Source: Streptomyces sp. NBC_00154 (lineage in GTDB: Bacteria; Actinomycetota; Actinomycetes; Streptomycetales; Streptomycetaceae). From it: DNA of 64,000 nt. Numbering within the stretch: position 1 is the stretch's first letter; each line of letters starts with the position of its first letter. Below are positions 52,623-61,732 of the stretch, piece by piece. The translations under genes were made by a program, and so were the position numbers. The DNA is taken from assembly GCF_026342835.1 (NCBI RefSeq), contig NZ_JAPEMI010000004.1, positions 62,001-126,000 of the forward strand, read 5' to 3'. The notes beneath the pieces were generated by a model that saw only the letters and a list, made by a program, of their open reading frames with translations, was not told the DNA's origin and searched no databases.

Positions 52623-54110
52623 GGCGGATTCAACTGGTCGTCGCAACACCTTGATCACGGAGGTGCGCGATGGGGCGAGACGAGAAGAAGGTGCCGAAGT
52701 TGCCTGCGGGTGCGCGACGGCAGTGGGCGGCGGATCGGGCGTTGCGACCGTCGATGCGTTCGCCAGGCCGACCGGAGCCGTCTCGTGCGGTGCAGCGGGA
52801 CTTCTGGCGGCGGATCGCGTCGGGAGTGACGACGGCAGAGGCCGCGGTGGCTGTTGGCGTTTCATGGCCGGTCGGATCCCGGTGGTTCCGTCACGCTGGC
52901 GGCATGCCGCCGATCAGCCTGGATGAGCCCACGGGCCGCTACCTGTCGTTCGCCGAGCGTGAGGAGATCGCGCTGCTGCGCGCCCAGGAGATCGGCGTGC
53001 GCGAGATCGCCCGCAGGATCGGACGCGACCCGGGCACGATCTCACGCGAGCTGCGCCGCAACGCGGCGACCCGGAGTGGCAAGTCGGTTTACCGGGCTCT
53101 GGTGGCGCAGTGGAAGGCGCAGCAGGCCGCGAAGCGTCCGAAGACCGCGAAACTCGTAGGCAACGACAGGTTGCGTGAGTACGTGCAGGATCGGCTCGCC
53201 GGCAGTGTCCGTCGACCCGACGGCACGATCGTCACCGGGCCTGAGACCCGCGCCTGGAAGGGCTTGAACAAGCCGCATCGGCAGGACAGGCGATGGGCGA
53301 TGGCGTGGAGCCCGGAACAGATCTCGCACCGACTTGGTGCCGACTTCCCCGATGATGAGTCCATGCGCATCAGCCACGAAGCGATCTATCAGTCGCTGTT
53401 CATTGAGGGCCGTGGCGCGCTCAAGCGGGAACTGGTCGCATGTCTGCGCACTGGCCGGGCGCTGCGGACTCCCCGTTCCCGGTCGCAGAACAAGCCGCAG
53501 GGGCATGTCACCGCGGAGGTCGTCCTCAGTGAACGCCCCGCCGAGGCTGCGGACCGTGCGGTCCCCGGACACTGGGAAGGAGATTTGATCATCGGGACGG
53601 GACGATCCGCGATCGGCACGCTTGTCGAGCGCAGCAGCCGCTCCACGCTCCTCGTGCACCTGCCTCGGCTCGAGGGCTGGGGCGAGAATCCGCCCGTGAA
53701 GAACGGTCCCTCGCTCGGGGGCTATGGCGCCATCGCGATGAACACGGCGCTTACGGCATCGATGGCGCAGTTGCCCGAGCAGCTGCGCAAAACCCTCACC
53801 TGGGACCGCGGAAAGGAACTCTCTGGCCACGCCCAGTTCGCCGTCGAAACCGGGACGAAGGTGTTCTTCGCCGATCCGCACTCGCCCTGGCAACGACCGA
53901 CGAACGAGAACACGAACGGGCTGCTGCGTCAGTACTTCCCGAAGGGCACCGATCTGTCCCGGTGGTCGTCCGCAGACCTCGAAGCCGTCGCCCTGGCGAT
54001 CAACAACCGGCCCCGCAAGACCCTCGGTTGGCGGACACCAGCCGAGGTCTTCGAGGAGCAACTACGCTCACTACAACAGCCCGGTGTTGCAACGACCGGT
54101 TGAACTCGCC
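52623..54110 (+). mobile_element. IS30-family element (1488 bp)
   Basis: 28-base ends 52623-52650 and 54083-54110 match at 24 of 28 positions (GGCGGATTCAACTGG.. against GGCGAGTTCAACCGG..). The 3-bp duplication CAA flanks both sides (52620-52622 and 54111-54113), and removing the element restores the IS3 reading frame. Confidence 0.9.
52670..54103 (+). CDS. IS30-family transposase (477 aa)
   Basis: ATG 52670 follows GGAGG. HTH blocks TTAEAAVAVGVSWPVGSRW and IGVREIARRIGRDPGTISRE precede the DDE core: GHWEGDLIIG (Asp), TWDRGKEL (Asp) and NENTNGLLRQYFPKG (Glu). Intact and probably active. Confidence 0.93.
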   Translation: MGRDEKKVPKLPAGARRQWAADRALRPSMRSPGRPEPSRAVQRDFWRRIASGVTTAEAAVAVGVSWPVGSRWFRHAGGMPPISLDEPTGRYLSFAEREEIALLRAQEIGVREIARRIGRDPGTISRELRRNAATRSGKSVYRALVAQWKAQQAAKRPKTAKLVGNDRLREYVQDRLAGSVRRPDGTIVTGPETRAWKGLNKPHRQDRRWAMAWSPEQISHRLGADFPDDESMRISHEAIYQSLFIEGRGALKRELVACLRTGRALRTPRSRSQNKPQGHVTAEVVLSERPAEAADRAVPGHWEGDLIIGTGRSAIGTLVERSSRSTLLVHLPRLEGWGENPPVKNGPSLGGYGAIAMNTALTASMAQLPEQLRKTLTWDRGKELSGHAQFAVETGTKVFFADPHSPWQRPTNENTNGLLRQYFPKGTDLSRWSSADLEAVALAINNRPRKTLGWRTPAEVFEEQLRSLQQPGVATTG

Positions 54111-54398
54111 CAATATGTGTCGAAGGAGTTCGCCCAGGTCTGCTCGCAGCTGGGCGTAACCAGATCGCGCGGCGCGGTCGGCACAAGCGCGGACAACGCC
54201 GCCGCGGAGAGTCTGAACGCGACCATGAAACGCGAGACGCTCCAGGGCCGCAAGCGGTGGAACGGAGCCCGTGAGGCCCGCCTCGCCGTCTTCCGCTGGG
54301 CGACCCGCTACAACACCCGCCGACGGCACTCCCGCCTCGGCCAGATCAGCCCGATCACCTACGAACAGCGATCAACTACGCTGGCCACCGCCGCATGA

Positions 54399-54761
54399 CA
54401 ACCGGTGTCCACGATCACGGGGAAGGCCCCGGCGCCCGTTGATGCTGGGCATGCTCGTGTGTTCGGGGCCGGCCTGGATGACAGGCGTCGGAGCGGGCGC
54501 GACCGCGTACAGCATCCCGGTCCCGATGCCGGCACTGCGGCAGAACTGACCCCGCGTCACCAGCAGGGCAGCGGGCAGTTACCCTGGGATCCGGCTAGCC
54601 AAACCCCCCATGGGCATGTCAGAGTTTCGCACTCCGAATCACCATTCACGCAGGCAGGAATCATAAACGAATCCTCCCTTTAACATTCCATGGCTATCCG
54701 TTCGGCTGCTGTTCCAGCACGCTTGCGCCGTCGTTGATCTCCACAACCCAAGGAGACCCAT
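54399..54761. other. Gene-free stretch between the IS3 end and the protease gene
   Basis: A short plus-strand frame (MLGMLVCSGPAWMTGVGA, ending at 54549) is hydrophobic but has no proper start context and may be a membrane-protein tail. The remaining ~200 bases upstream of 54762 should hold the protease promoter; no clear elements are visible. Confidence 0.35.
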
Positions 54762-55961
54762 ATGCAGCTGCGCGCAAGGCTGTTGACCATCGTGACCGCG
54801 GCCCTGGCGGCCATCCCGCTCACGGTCCTCGGCCCCGCCGTGGCCTCCCACGCCGCGGCCACGCCGAGCGTCAAGGCGCCGGCCCACTCCTGCGCCACCG
54901 CCAAGGCCGGGTTCGCGGCGTGCAAGGCCATCGTCCGCACCGACCTCACCACCCTGAAGTCGGTCGCCCCGAACGCCACGCCCTCCGGCTACGGACCATC
55001 CAGTCTGCAGTCCGCGTACAACCTGCCGTCCAGCACGGCCGGTTCGGGCCGGACGGTCGCGATCGTCGACGCGTACGACGACCCTACCGCCGAAGCCGAC
55101 CTGGGCGTGTACCGCAGCCAGTTCGGGCTGCCGGCCTGCACCACGGCCAACGGCTGCTTCAAGAAGATCGACCAGAGCGGCGGCACCAAATACCCCCGCA
55201 GCAACGGCGGCTGGGCCCAGGAGATCTCGCTCGACCTCGACATGGTCTCCGCGATCTGCCCCAACTGTCACATCCTCCTGGTGGAGGCCAGCTCCTCGTC
55301 CTTCGCCGATCTGGGCGCCGCGGTGAACCGTGCGGCGGCCACCTCCGGCGTGGTGGCGATCAGCAACAGCTACGGCGGCTCCGACGCCTCCGATGCCACC
55401 TACGGCTCGTACTACAACCACCCGGGCATCGCGGTGACCGCCAGCTCCGGTGACAGCGGTTACGGCGCGAGCTACCCGGCCTCCTCGCACTACGTCACCG
55501 CCGTCGGCGGCACCCACCTCACCACCTCGACCAGCAGCCGCGGCTGGGCCGAGACCGCATGGAGCGGCGCCGGCAGTGGCTGCTCCGCGTACAACGCCGC
55601 GCTCAGCGGCGCCGCCTCCTTCGGCACCGGCTGCGCCAACCGCGCCGAGGCGGACGTCTCCGCGGTCGCCGACCCCGCCACCGGCGTGGCCGTCTACGAC
55701 AGCACCGCGTATCAGGGCCTGTCCGGCTGGCTGGTCTTCGGCGGCACGAGCGTGTCGTCCCCGATCATCGCCTCGGTCTATGGGCTGGCCGGCAACACCG
55801 GCTCGATCGACAACAACTACCCCTACACACACGCGACGTCGCTCTACGACGTGACCTCCGGCAGCAACGGCAGCTGCCCGACCACCCAGTGGTGCAACGC
55901 CCGCGTCGGCTGGGACGGCCCCACCGGCCTCGGCACCCCGAACGGCACCGGCGCCTTCTGA
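54762..55961 (+). CDS. Secreted S53 (sedolisin)-family serine protease or pseudoprotease (399 aa)
   Basis: ATG 54762 follows AAGGAGA. Signal peptide (RARLLTIVTAALAAIPLTVL, cleavage near AxA at ~30). The sedolisin set is present: Glu154 and Asp158 in QEISLDLDM, the oxyanion Asp231 in SSGDSGYG and nucleophile Ser330 in GGTSVSSP. There is only a short region between signal and catalytic domain, so it lacks the long prodomain of classical sedolisins, as do many streptomycete homologues. Secreted; probably degrades extracellular protein. A strong terminator follows. Confidence 0.85.
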   Translation: MQLRARLLTIVTAALAAIPLTVLGPAVASHAAATPSVKAPAHSCATAKAGFAACKAIVRTDLTTLKSVAPNATPSGYGPSSLQSAYNLPSSTAGSGRTVAIVDAYDDPTAEADLGVYRSQFGLPACTTANGCFKKIDQSGGTKYPRSNGGWAQEISLDLDMVSAICPNCHILLVEASSSSFADLGAAVNRAAATSGVVAISNSYGGSDASDATYGSYYNHPGIAVTASSGDSGYGASYPASSHYVTAVGGTHLTTSTSSRGWAETAWSGAGSGCSAYNAALSGAASFGTGCANRAEADVSAVADPATGVAVYDSTAYQGLSGWLVFGGTSVSSPIIASVYGLAGNTGSIDNNYPYTHATSLYDVTSGSNGSCPTTQWCNARVGWDGPTGLGTPNGTGAF

Positions 55962-55983
55962 TCCTCCGCAACCTCTCGTACCA

Positions 55984-56029
55984 ACTGCCGGGCCGCAGGC
56001 GGCTCCCCGCCCGCGGCCCGGCAGCTTTT
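55984..56029 (+). terminator. Rho-independent terminator of the protease gene
   Basis: CTGCCGGGCCGC (55984-55995) pairs with GCGGCCCGGCAG (56012-56023), followed by CTTTTT. Starts 23 bases after the protease stop. Confidence 0.9.
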
Positions 56030-56188
56030 TCACATCCTTTACGCACTTCAGAGCGGTGACGCTTGCCGGGGTTGCTGACGGCACCGTTCGGAAGAGCGTC
56101 GTGGCGACGCCTCCGGGAACAGATGCCCAGTCCGGAATGATGTCTATGCCTAGTGTTTCGTGATTCCGTCAGCGTTACTTGATCTTGT

Positions 56189-56753
56189 GTGGCAGGGTCT
56201 CTTGGTGTGGAGATCTCCCTGGAACAGGCCGCCGAGTTGCGGGAGTTGTTGAACAGCCGGGACGTTCCTGCGGACATCGCTACGCGGGGCCGGATCGTGC
56301 TGTGGTCGAGCGAGGGGCGCCGGCGCAAGGACATTGCCGAGCTGCTCGGGGTGTCACTGCCGACCGTGGACCGCTGGAAGACCCGCTATGCCGAGCACGG
56401 ACTGGCCGGGCTGGAAGGGGAGCGTCCCGGTGGCGCACGGGAACAGGTACCGGCGCGGGTGCGGTCCCGGGTGATCGCGCTGACGCGCATGACGCCGCCG
56501 GACGGCACGGGGCTTTCGCACTGGTCCACACGGGAGTTGGCGAAGTACCTGGAGCGAACCGAGAACATCACCGTGTCCTGGCACTACATCGCGCGCGTCT
56601 GGCGCGAGGAAAGCCTGAAGCCGCACCGGTCCGGCACCTTCAAGATTTCCAAAGATCCCGCGTTCGCGGAGAAGGTGGCTGGCGTGATCGGCCTGTATCT
56701 GGCCCCGCCGGGCGGCGCGGTAGTCCTCTCGATCGACGAGTCGGGTCGGACCG
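56189..56753 (+). pseudogene. IS630-family transposase, truncated by ISAs1
   Basis: From GTG 56189 (or 56207) the frame reads an HTH (RRRKDIAELLGVSLPTVDRW), the middle region (GLSHWSTRELAKYLERTENI) and the first DDE Asp in VVLSIDE. The ISAs1 copy 2 starts a few codons later, so two of three catalytic acids are gone. A TA followed by GTGTTTCGTG just upstream is probably its left end. Confidence 0.88.
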
Positions 56754-58215
56754 CAGGGCCCCGGCGTTTGCCCGGATCGTCTCGGCCTGGGGTGATTGAT
56801 CTCGGCGGTGGGCCCCGGAAGCAGGTGAACACGGCACCTGTGGATCATGTAGTTCTCTACGCTGCAAGATCCACGAAGGTGCCGTGTTCGTTCCTCCATC
56901 ATCCCCTGTCGCTGCCCCCGTGCCTCATACGCCCTGCCTGGAAGCCCTCGGCGAGGGTGTCGCCAAGGACCAAGTCCGCAGCCTGGTCGCTGAGTTCGAG
57001 TCGGTCACCGATCCGAGAGGGGCTTGCGGAGTGCGGTACCGGCTCTCCTCGCTGCTGGCCCTGGTGGTCTGCGCGATGACACCCGCCGGCCACGACTCGA
57101 TCACCGCGGCGGCGGAGTGGTGCCGGCGTGCGACGCCGGAGGAACTGGCCGCCTTCGGCCTGCCCTACCACCCACTCCTTGGCCGCTACCGGGTGCCGAG
57201 TGAGAAGACCCTGCGCAGCGTCCTGGGGAGGCTCGATCCCGGTGAGATCGGCGCGGCCGGTTACGAATACCTTCGGCCCCTGCTGTCCGCACAGCCCCAC
57301 CGGCCTAAGCCGGTGATGCCCGACGGCGGCACCGAGCGCGAACAGCGCCGGGCCCACCGGGCGGCCGCCCGTGCCGAGCCGGTACGGCTGAGGCGGCGGG
57401 CGATCGCGGTGGACGGCAAGTGCCTGCGTGGCGCGAGACGCCCGGACGGCAGCCGGGTCTTCGTCCTGTCCGCCGTCCGTCACGGCGACGGTGTCACTCT
57501 CGCCTCCCGCGAGATCGGCGCGAAGACCAACGAAATCCCCGAGTTCGCACCACTCCTCGACCAGATCGACGACACGGATCTCGCGGGGGTGGTCGTTCCC
57601 GCCGATGCCCTCCACGCCCAACGCGACCACGCCACCTACCTGCGCGAACGCGGCGCTCACTACCTGCTGACCATCAAGAACAACCAGCGCGGCCAGGCCC
57701 GTCAACTCCACGCCCTGCCCTGGAAGGAGATCCCCGTGATCCACCGCGACGACGCCCGGGGCCACGGCCGTCACGAGCAGCGGCTCGTGCAGGTCGTCAC
57801 CGTCGAGGGCCTGCTCTTCCCGCACGCGGCCCAGGTCCTGCGCATCCAGCGCCGTCGCCGTCTCTACGGGGCGAAGAAATGGTCCAGCGAGACCGTCTAC
57901 GCCATCACCGACCTGCCCGCCGAGGAAGCGAACGCAGCCGAGATCGCGTCCTGGGCTCGCGGGCACTGGACCGTGGAAAACACCGTCCACTGGTGTCGAG
58001 ATGTCACCTTCAACGAGGACAAGTCCCAAGTCAGGACCCACTACGCGCCCGCCGTACTCGCTGCCCTCCGCGACCTGATCCGCAGCGCGCTCAAGCTCGC
58101 CGGCTACGTCAACACCGCCGCCGGACGACGAGCTCACACCGAACGCCCCCGCGTCCTCGCCCTCTACCGCATCACATGATCAAACCGGACGATCCAGGCA
58201 CTCGCCGGGGCCCTG
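56754..58215 (+). mobile_element. ISAs1-family element, copy 2 (1462 bp)
   Basis: Same length as copy 1 and in inverted orientation. It interrupts an IS630-type gene on the left and a secreted-protein gene on the right; those two genes are unrelated and there is no target duplication, so DNA has been lost or exchanged at this copy. Confidence 0.88.
56884..58179 (+). CDS. ISAs1-family transposase, copy 2 (431 aa)
   Basis: GTG 56884; the translation is identical over its whole length to copy 1, including AIAVDGKCLRG, VVVPADALHAQ and GHWTVENTVHW. Identity implies recent transposition or gene conversion. Confidence 0.93.
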   Translation: MFVPPSSPVAAPVPHTPCLEALGEGVAKDQVRSLVAEFESVTDPRGACGVRYRLSSLLALVVCAMTPAGHDSITAAAEWCRRATPEELAAFGLPYHPLLGRYRVPSEKTLRSVLGRLDPGEIGAAGYEYLRPLLSAQPHRPKPVMPDGGTEREQRRAHRAAARAEPVRLRRRAIAVDGKCLRGARRPDGSRVFVLSAVRHGDGVTLASREIGAKTNEIPEFAPLLDQIDDTDLAGVVVPADALHAQRDHATYLRERGAHYLLTIKNNQRGQARQLHALPWKEIPVIHRDDARGHGRHEQRLVQVVTVEGLLFPHAAQVLRIQRRRRLYGAKKWSSETVYAITDLPAEEANAAEIASWARGHWTVENTVHWCRDVTFNEDKSQVRTHYAPAVLAALRDLIRSALKLAGYVNTAAGRRAHTERPRVLALYRIT

Positions 58216-58745
58216 CCTACGGCCGCCGCACTGCCGTCGGCCTGGCGCTCGGCGCCGTCCTTGCTGGCGGGCTCGCCTCGGCGCCGGCCGCCGAGGCCGC
58301 TCCAACCGGCTCCGTGTGCATGTTCAAGTTCCCCTACAGCATCGACGACAAGGCCTTGGCTGGACATGTCGCCTGGGCGTTCCAGACCGCCCCGGACCGG
58401 TGGATCTTCGGCTCGTACTCCACGAAGCCGTGGTCGAAGTCGAGCTGGACCGGGAGGGACATGGTGAACAACTTCAAGAAGCAGGGGTACGACGGCTACC
58501 GCTGCAAGAAGACCCACCAGCGGCTCTCGTCGACCGCCACCACAACGTGGAAGAAGCTGCGCGGTACGGAGTACCGGCTGTGGACGAACAACTGTCTGAC
58601 CGTCAGTCTCGCCGTCTTCCGCAGCTACAGCCGGGAGCTCCGGAGCCTGCCCACTCCGACAGCGGGGACCAACAAGCTCCCGCGCACGTACTACGACAAG
58701 ACGCTCCCGAAGTACGGCTTCGGGGTGAACGTCCGGCTGAAGTAG
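58216..58745 (+). pseudogene. Secreted protein lacking its start, possibly a permuted papain-like fold
   Basis: About 176 residues remain: most of a signal peptide (TAVGLALGAVLAGGLASAP, AEA cleavage) and a mature domain with DDKALAGHVAWAFQTAPD and, 80 residues later, YRLWTNNCLTVSLAVF. A conserved His before a conserved Cys in NC is the order of permuted NlpC/P60 or LRAT-like folds; that is inference. The start codon and promoter were removed by the ISAs1 insertion at 58215. The ISAs1 transposase frame stops before it. Confidence 0.6.
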
Positions 58746-59015
58746 CCGTCGGGTGCCCGGCACGCGGACGGGGCGATTCCGTCCATCCGTGCTGCCGGGC
58801 CCACCGGGCACCGTCCGCTGTTGTGTGCGACATCCCATGAGTCCCCCACGAGCATCGTCGTCGAACAGATCCTGCGCCAAGGCGCCGACCACGCCGGACA
58901 CATCGGTTTCACATCCGGAATTGGACACCCGGACCCCCAGTTGGGCAGACTCCCGTCCCCGGCACGCCCATAACCCGCGTGCACCGCATGGAGATTGACG
59001 GGGGATCACTCACCC

Positions 59016-60788
59016 ATGGACTGGCATAACGCGCCGCTGCCGCAGCGGATAGGCCCGTACCGGATCGTCGCCAGGCTCGGCCAGGGCGGTATGGGCCAGG
59101 TCTTCCTGGGCCGAAGCCCTGGAGGCATGAAGGTCGCCGTGAAGGTGGTTCGGCCGGAAATCGCGGAGGACGACGAGTTTCGACGCCGCTTCGCCCGTGA
59201 GGCCCAGGCCGCCCGCCAGGTGAACAGCGCCTACACCGCCGCCGTGGTCGGCGCCGACGCCGAGACCGACCCGCCGTGGCTGGCCACTGCCCATGTCCAA
59301 GGCGTCCCCCTGGACAAGGCCCTCCGTCACGGCCCCTGGCCCACCGACTCGGTACGAGCCCTGGGCGCGGGTCTGGTGGAGGCCCTGAGCGCGATCCACG
59401 AGGCGGGGGTCGTCCACCGCGACCTCAAGCCGTCGAACGTCATCCTGACGTCGAACGGCCCCCGCGTCATCGACTTTGGAATATCCGCCGTCGTGGACGC
59501 CACACGCCTGACAGAGCACGGAAACTACCTGGGTACCCCCGGGTTCAGTTCGCCCGAGCAGGTCAAGGGCCAGGCAGTCGGTTCGGCCTCGGACGTTTTC
59601 TCTCTGGGCGTCCTCCTTGCCAGGACCGCCACTGGCCGGTACCCGTTCGGCGAGGCTGCCTCCGCCTCCGTCCTCCACTACCGCGTGCTGCACGAACCGC
59701 CCGAGATGGACGGTCTGCCGCGCGAACTACGCGCCGTCGTCGAGCCGTGTCTCGCCAAGGATCCGGCCCTCAGGCCCGGTCTGGGTGAACTACTGCACCA
59801 GCTGATCGAGCCGGTCGACGACCTGGTCACCGTGCTGGGTACGTCGGCGTGGCTGCCGCCTGCTGTCGCCGCGATGACCGCCCTGCGCGAGGCCGAGGAC
59901 ACGGTCGGCCTGCGCCAGGCTGCCGCGGGCCAGGACACGGCGGCCGGGGACGCAGCAACCGCGCACCCCACGGAGCCCGACAGCCCCGCCCGGCCGATCG
60001 CTGACCCCGCAGTCGCCTCCCCCTCCGATTCCGCCGTCGCATACGCCCCGACCCAGCCCGGCTCCCGCGCCGCACGCCGAATCGCGGACCGCACGGCTCA
60101 GCGCCGCGGCCGTCGCGTGGCCCCGCTGGTCACCGCCGCGGCCACCGCCCTCATCCTCGTGGTCACCGCAGGCTGGTTGTGGTCTCAGCACTTCGACGAG
60201 GCGACAGGAACCCCTCCGGTTGACGCCTCCAAGGCCTCCATCGCGGCCAAAACACCGACTCCCTCCTCCATGTCTGGCCGGCCATCCAGTTCGCCCTCGA
60301 CCACGGCAACCGCCGAAGCATCGGGCACCCACGGTTCCTCCACGACGCCGACCCCGCCCCCGAAGTCGTCGGCGACGACCAAGCCCCCGTCCGAGCCCGT
60401 CCTCGGCCTGGACTGGTGGTGTCGCGACACATATGCCGCCGACAACGTCGACGGCTACCTGGTGCTCCCCTGCATCGCCGACGACACCGGCAACAGCATC
60501 GCCTACAAGATCAAGGCGAAGTCCCCCACCGCGCAGACCCTAACCTTCTACTACTGGCTCGGCCGGAACCCGGAGGACGGGAGCCGAGATGACATCACCC
60601 TCAGTTCCGTACAGGAATGCACCCTGCACCTGGTGCCCAACGTGGTGCAGGAGTGCTCGGTCTACACGTCCCGGCCGACAACCGGCGAAGTCCATGCCGG
60701 GGTGTCCGATACCAAGGGCAGCCTGGACGGCGCCAACAGCAACGCCATGTACTTCGACGGCCAGCACCTGTCCTCGAACGCTGGCTGA
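59016..60788 (+). CDS. Membrane Ser/Thr protein kinase (590 aa)
   Basis: ATG 59016, about 10 bases after GGGGGA (a TTG at 58995 is also in frame). Hanks kinase domain, residues ~12-270: glycine loop LGQGGMGQVFLG, Lys in VAVKVV, HRDLKPSN (~135), DFGIS and TPGFSSPEQ. A low-complexity juxtamembrane region and one TM span (PLVTAAATALILVVTAGWLW, ~370-390) follow, then a Ser/Thr/Pro-rich stalk and an extracellular domain with at least four Cys. A sensor kinase; ligand unknown. Confidence 0.92.
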   Translation: MDWHNAPLPQRIGPYRIVARLGQGGMGQVFLGRSPGGMKVAVKVVRPEIAEDDEFRRRFAREAQAARQVNSAYTAAVVGADAETDPPWLATAHVQGVPLDKALRHGPWPTDSVRALGAGLVEALSAIHEAGVVHRDLKPSNVILTSNGPRVIDFGISAVVDATRLTEHGNYLGTPGFSSPEQVKGQAVGSASDVFSLGVLLARTATGRYPFGEAASASVLHYRVLHEPPEMDGLPRELRAVVEPCLAKDPALRPGLGELLHQLIEPVDDLVTVLGTSAWLPPAVAAMTALREAEDTVGLRQAAAGQDTAAGDAATAHPTEPDSPARPIADPAVASPSDSAVAYAPTQPGSRAARRIADRTAQRRGRRVAPLVTAAATALILVVTAGWLWSQHFDEATGTPPVDASKASIAAKTPTPSSMSGRPSSSPSTTATAEASGTHGSSTTPTPPPKSSATTKPPSEPVLGLDWWCRDTYAADNVDGYLVLPCIADDTGNSIAYKIKAKSPTAQTLTFYYWLGRNPEDGSRDDITLSSVQECTLHLVPNVVQECSVYTSRPTTGEVHAGVSDTKGSLDGANSNAMYFDGQHLSSNAG

Positions 60789-60822
60789 CTCGCCGTCCGC
60801 CGACGCCGGTAGTCGCCCGCGT

Positions 60823-61728
60823 TCAGGCGGCGGGCGGCTGGCTGGAGGGCGTGGCCTGGTCGGCGGGCTGGTCCAGCTGTTGCTGGCGGCGGCGCTGCTC
60901 GTTGCGGTGCTCTTCGACGCGATGGGTGAACAGCTTCAGCGCCTCGGCCTCCCTGGCCTCGCCGAACTCGCTGTAGGGGCCGATGCCGAGGGTGACGGCG
61001 TTGGCTTCCTGCTCGATGGCGTCGGCGGTCTGATGGAGGAAGTAGCTGCGCTCGCGGAACTTGTAGTAGCCGGTGAACATCGCGGCCACCGTGATGGCGA
61101 AGCTGATCCCGGTCAGGGTGACGCTCTGCCAGGTCAGCTCCTTGCCGGTGTCCAGGGCCGCGATCGTCGTCGTGGACGCTGAGCCGATCATGATGAGGGT
61201 CTGCAGGCTGTTGTGGATCCGCCGGTACTTGCGGCTGTCGTTCTGGTACTTCTCGATCGCAGTGGCGACTTCCTCGCGGTAGAGGCTGCGCTGGTCGTGC
61301 AGGTCCGGGCGTCGGTCGACCTTCTGCTGCCACAGCGACTCCTGCGCGGCGGCGAGCTGCGCCTCGAGGCGCTGGAGGGTGGGCAGGTTCCGCCCGGCGA
61401 AGTGGACGCCGACCAGCGCCAGCAGGGACATCAGGAGCAGGCTTCCGCAGATCAGGTCGCCCAGGACGAACCGCGCCGGGTCGCCCGTGGTGAGCCAGGC
61501 GGTGCCCGTGCCGATGACGGCGGTGAGTAAGGACAGCCAGCTGACGGCCGCTCCGGCGCGCCAGATGCGGTCCAGCCGCCGGCGCCGGGCGAGTTTCTCC
61601 TGGGCGTCGATGACGAGGTTGGTGGTCACCACGTAGATCCGTTCGTCGGCGTCTCGCTGGCGGGCGAGGACCAGTTCGTTCGCGTCCCCGATCCGGCGGG
61701 GCGCGTCGTCGTCGAAGTCGCGTGCCAC
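60823..61728 (-). CDS. SLATT/DUF4231-type membrane protein (301 aa)
   Basis: ATG 61726-61728. The N-terminal half has two hydrophobic spans (AAVSWLSLLTAVIGTGTAWL; VLGDLICGSLLLMSLLALV). The second half has a helix, RKYRRIHNSLQTLIMIGSAS and ITVAAMFTGYYKFRERSYF, another span pair typical of SLATT proteins, then a charged C-terminal helix and a glutamine/proline tail. Family knowledge: SLATT proteins are predicted pore-forming effectors in nucleotide-signalling conflict systems. It starts 5 bases after the partner gene's stop. Confidence 0.75.
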   Translation of the reverse strand: MARDFDDDAPRRIGDANELVLARQRDADERIYVVTTNLVIDAQEKLARRRRLDRIWRAGAAVSWLSLLTAVIGTGTAWLTTGDPARFVLGDLICGSLLLMSLLALVGVHFAGRNLPTLQRLEAQLAAAQESLWQQKVDRRPDLHDQRSLYREEVATAIEKYQNDSRKYRRIHNSLQTLIMIGSASTTTIAALDTGKELTWQSVTLTGISFAITVAAMFTGYYKFRERSYFLHQTADAIEQEANAVTLGIGPYSEFGEAREAEALKLFTHRVEEHRNEQRRRQQQLDQPADQATPSSQPPAA

Positions 61729-61732
61729 GGGC

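Larger units (their letters stand above)
52245..54398 (+). pseudogene. IS3-family OrfB transposase, split by IS30 and truncated by ISAs1
   Basis: 52245-52622 reads VNHKRVERVMRKFHIVGLH, VGDITYLPVGNGQFLYLATV (first Asp) and IFHSDNGAQ (second Asp). 54114-54398 resumes YVSKEFAQVCSQLGVTRS, DNAAAESLNATMKRETL (Glu). Removing the IS30 and one CAA joins SDNGAQ-YVSKEF in frame. The front of the gene, and orfA, are lost at the ISAs1 edge. Confidence 0.88.
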
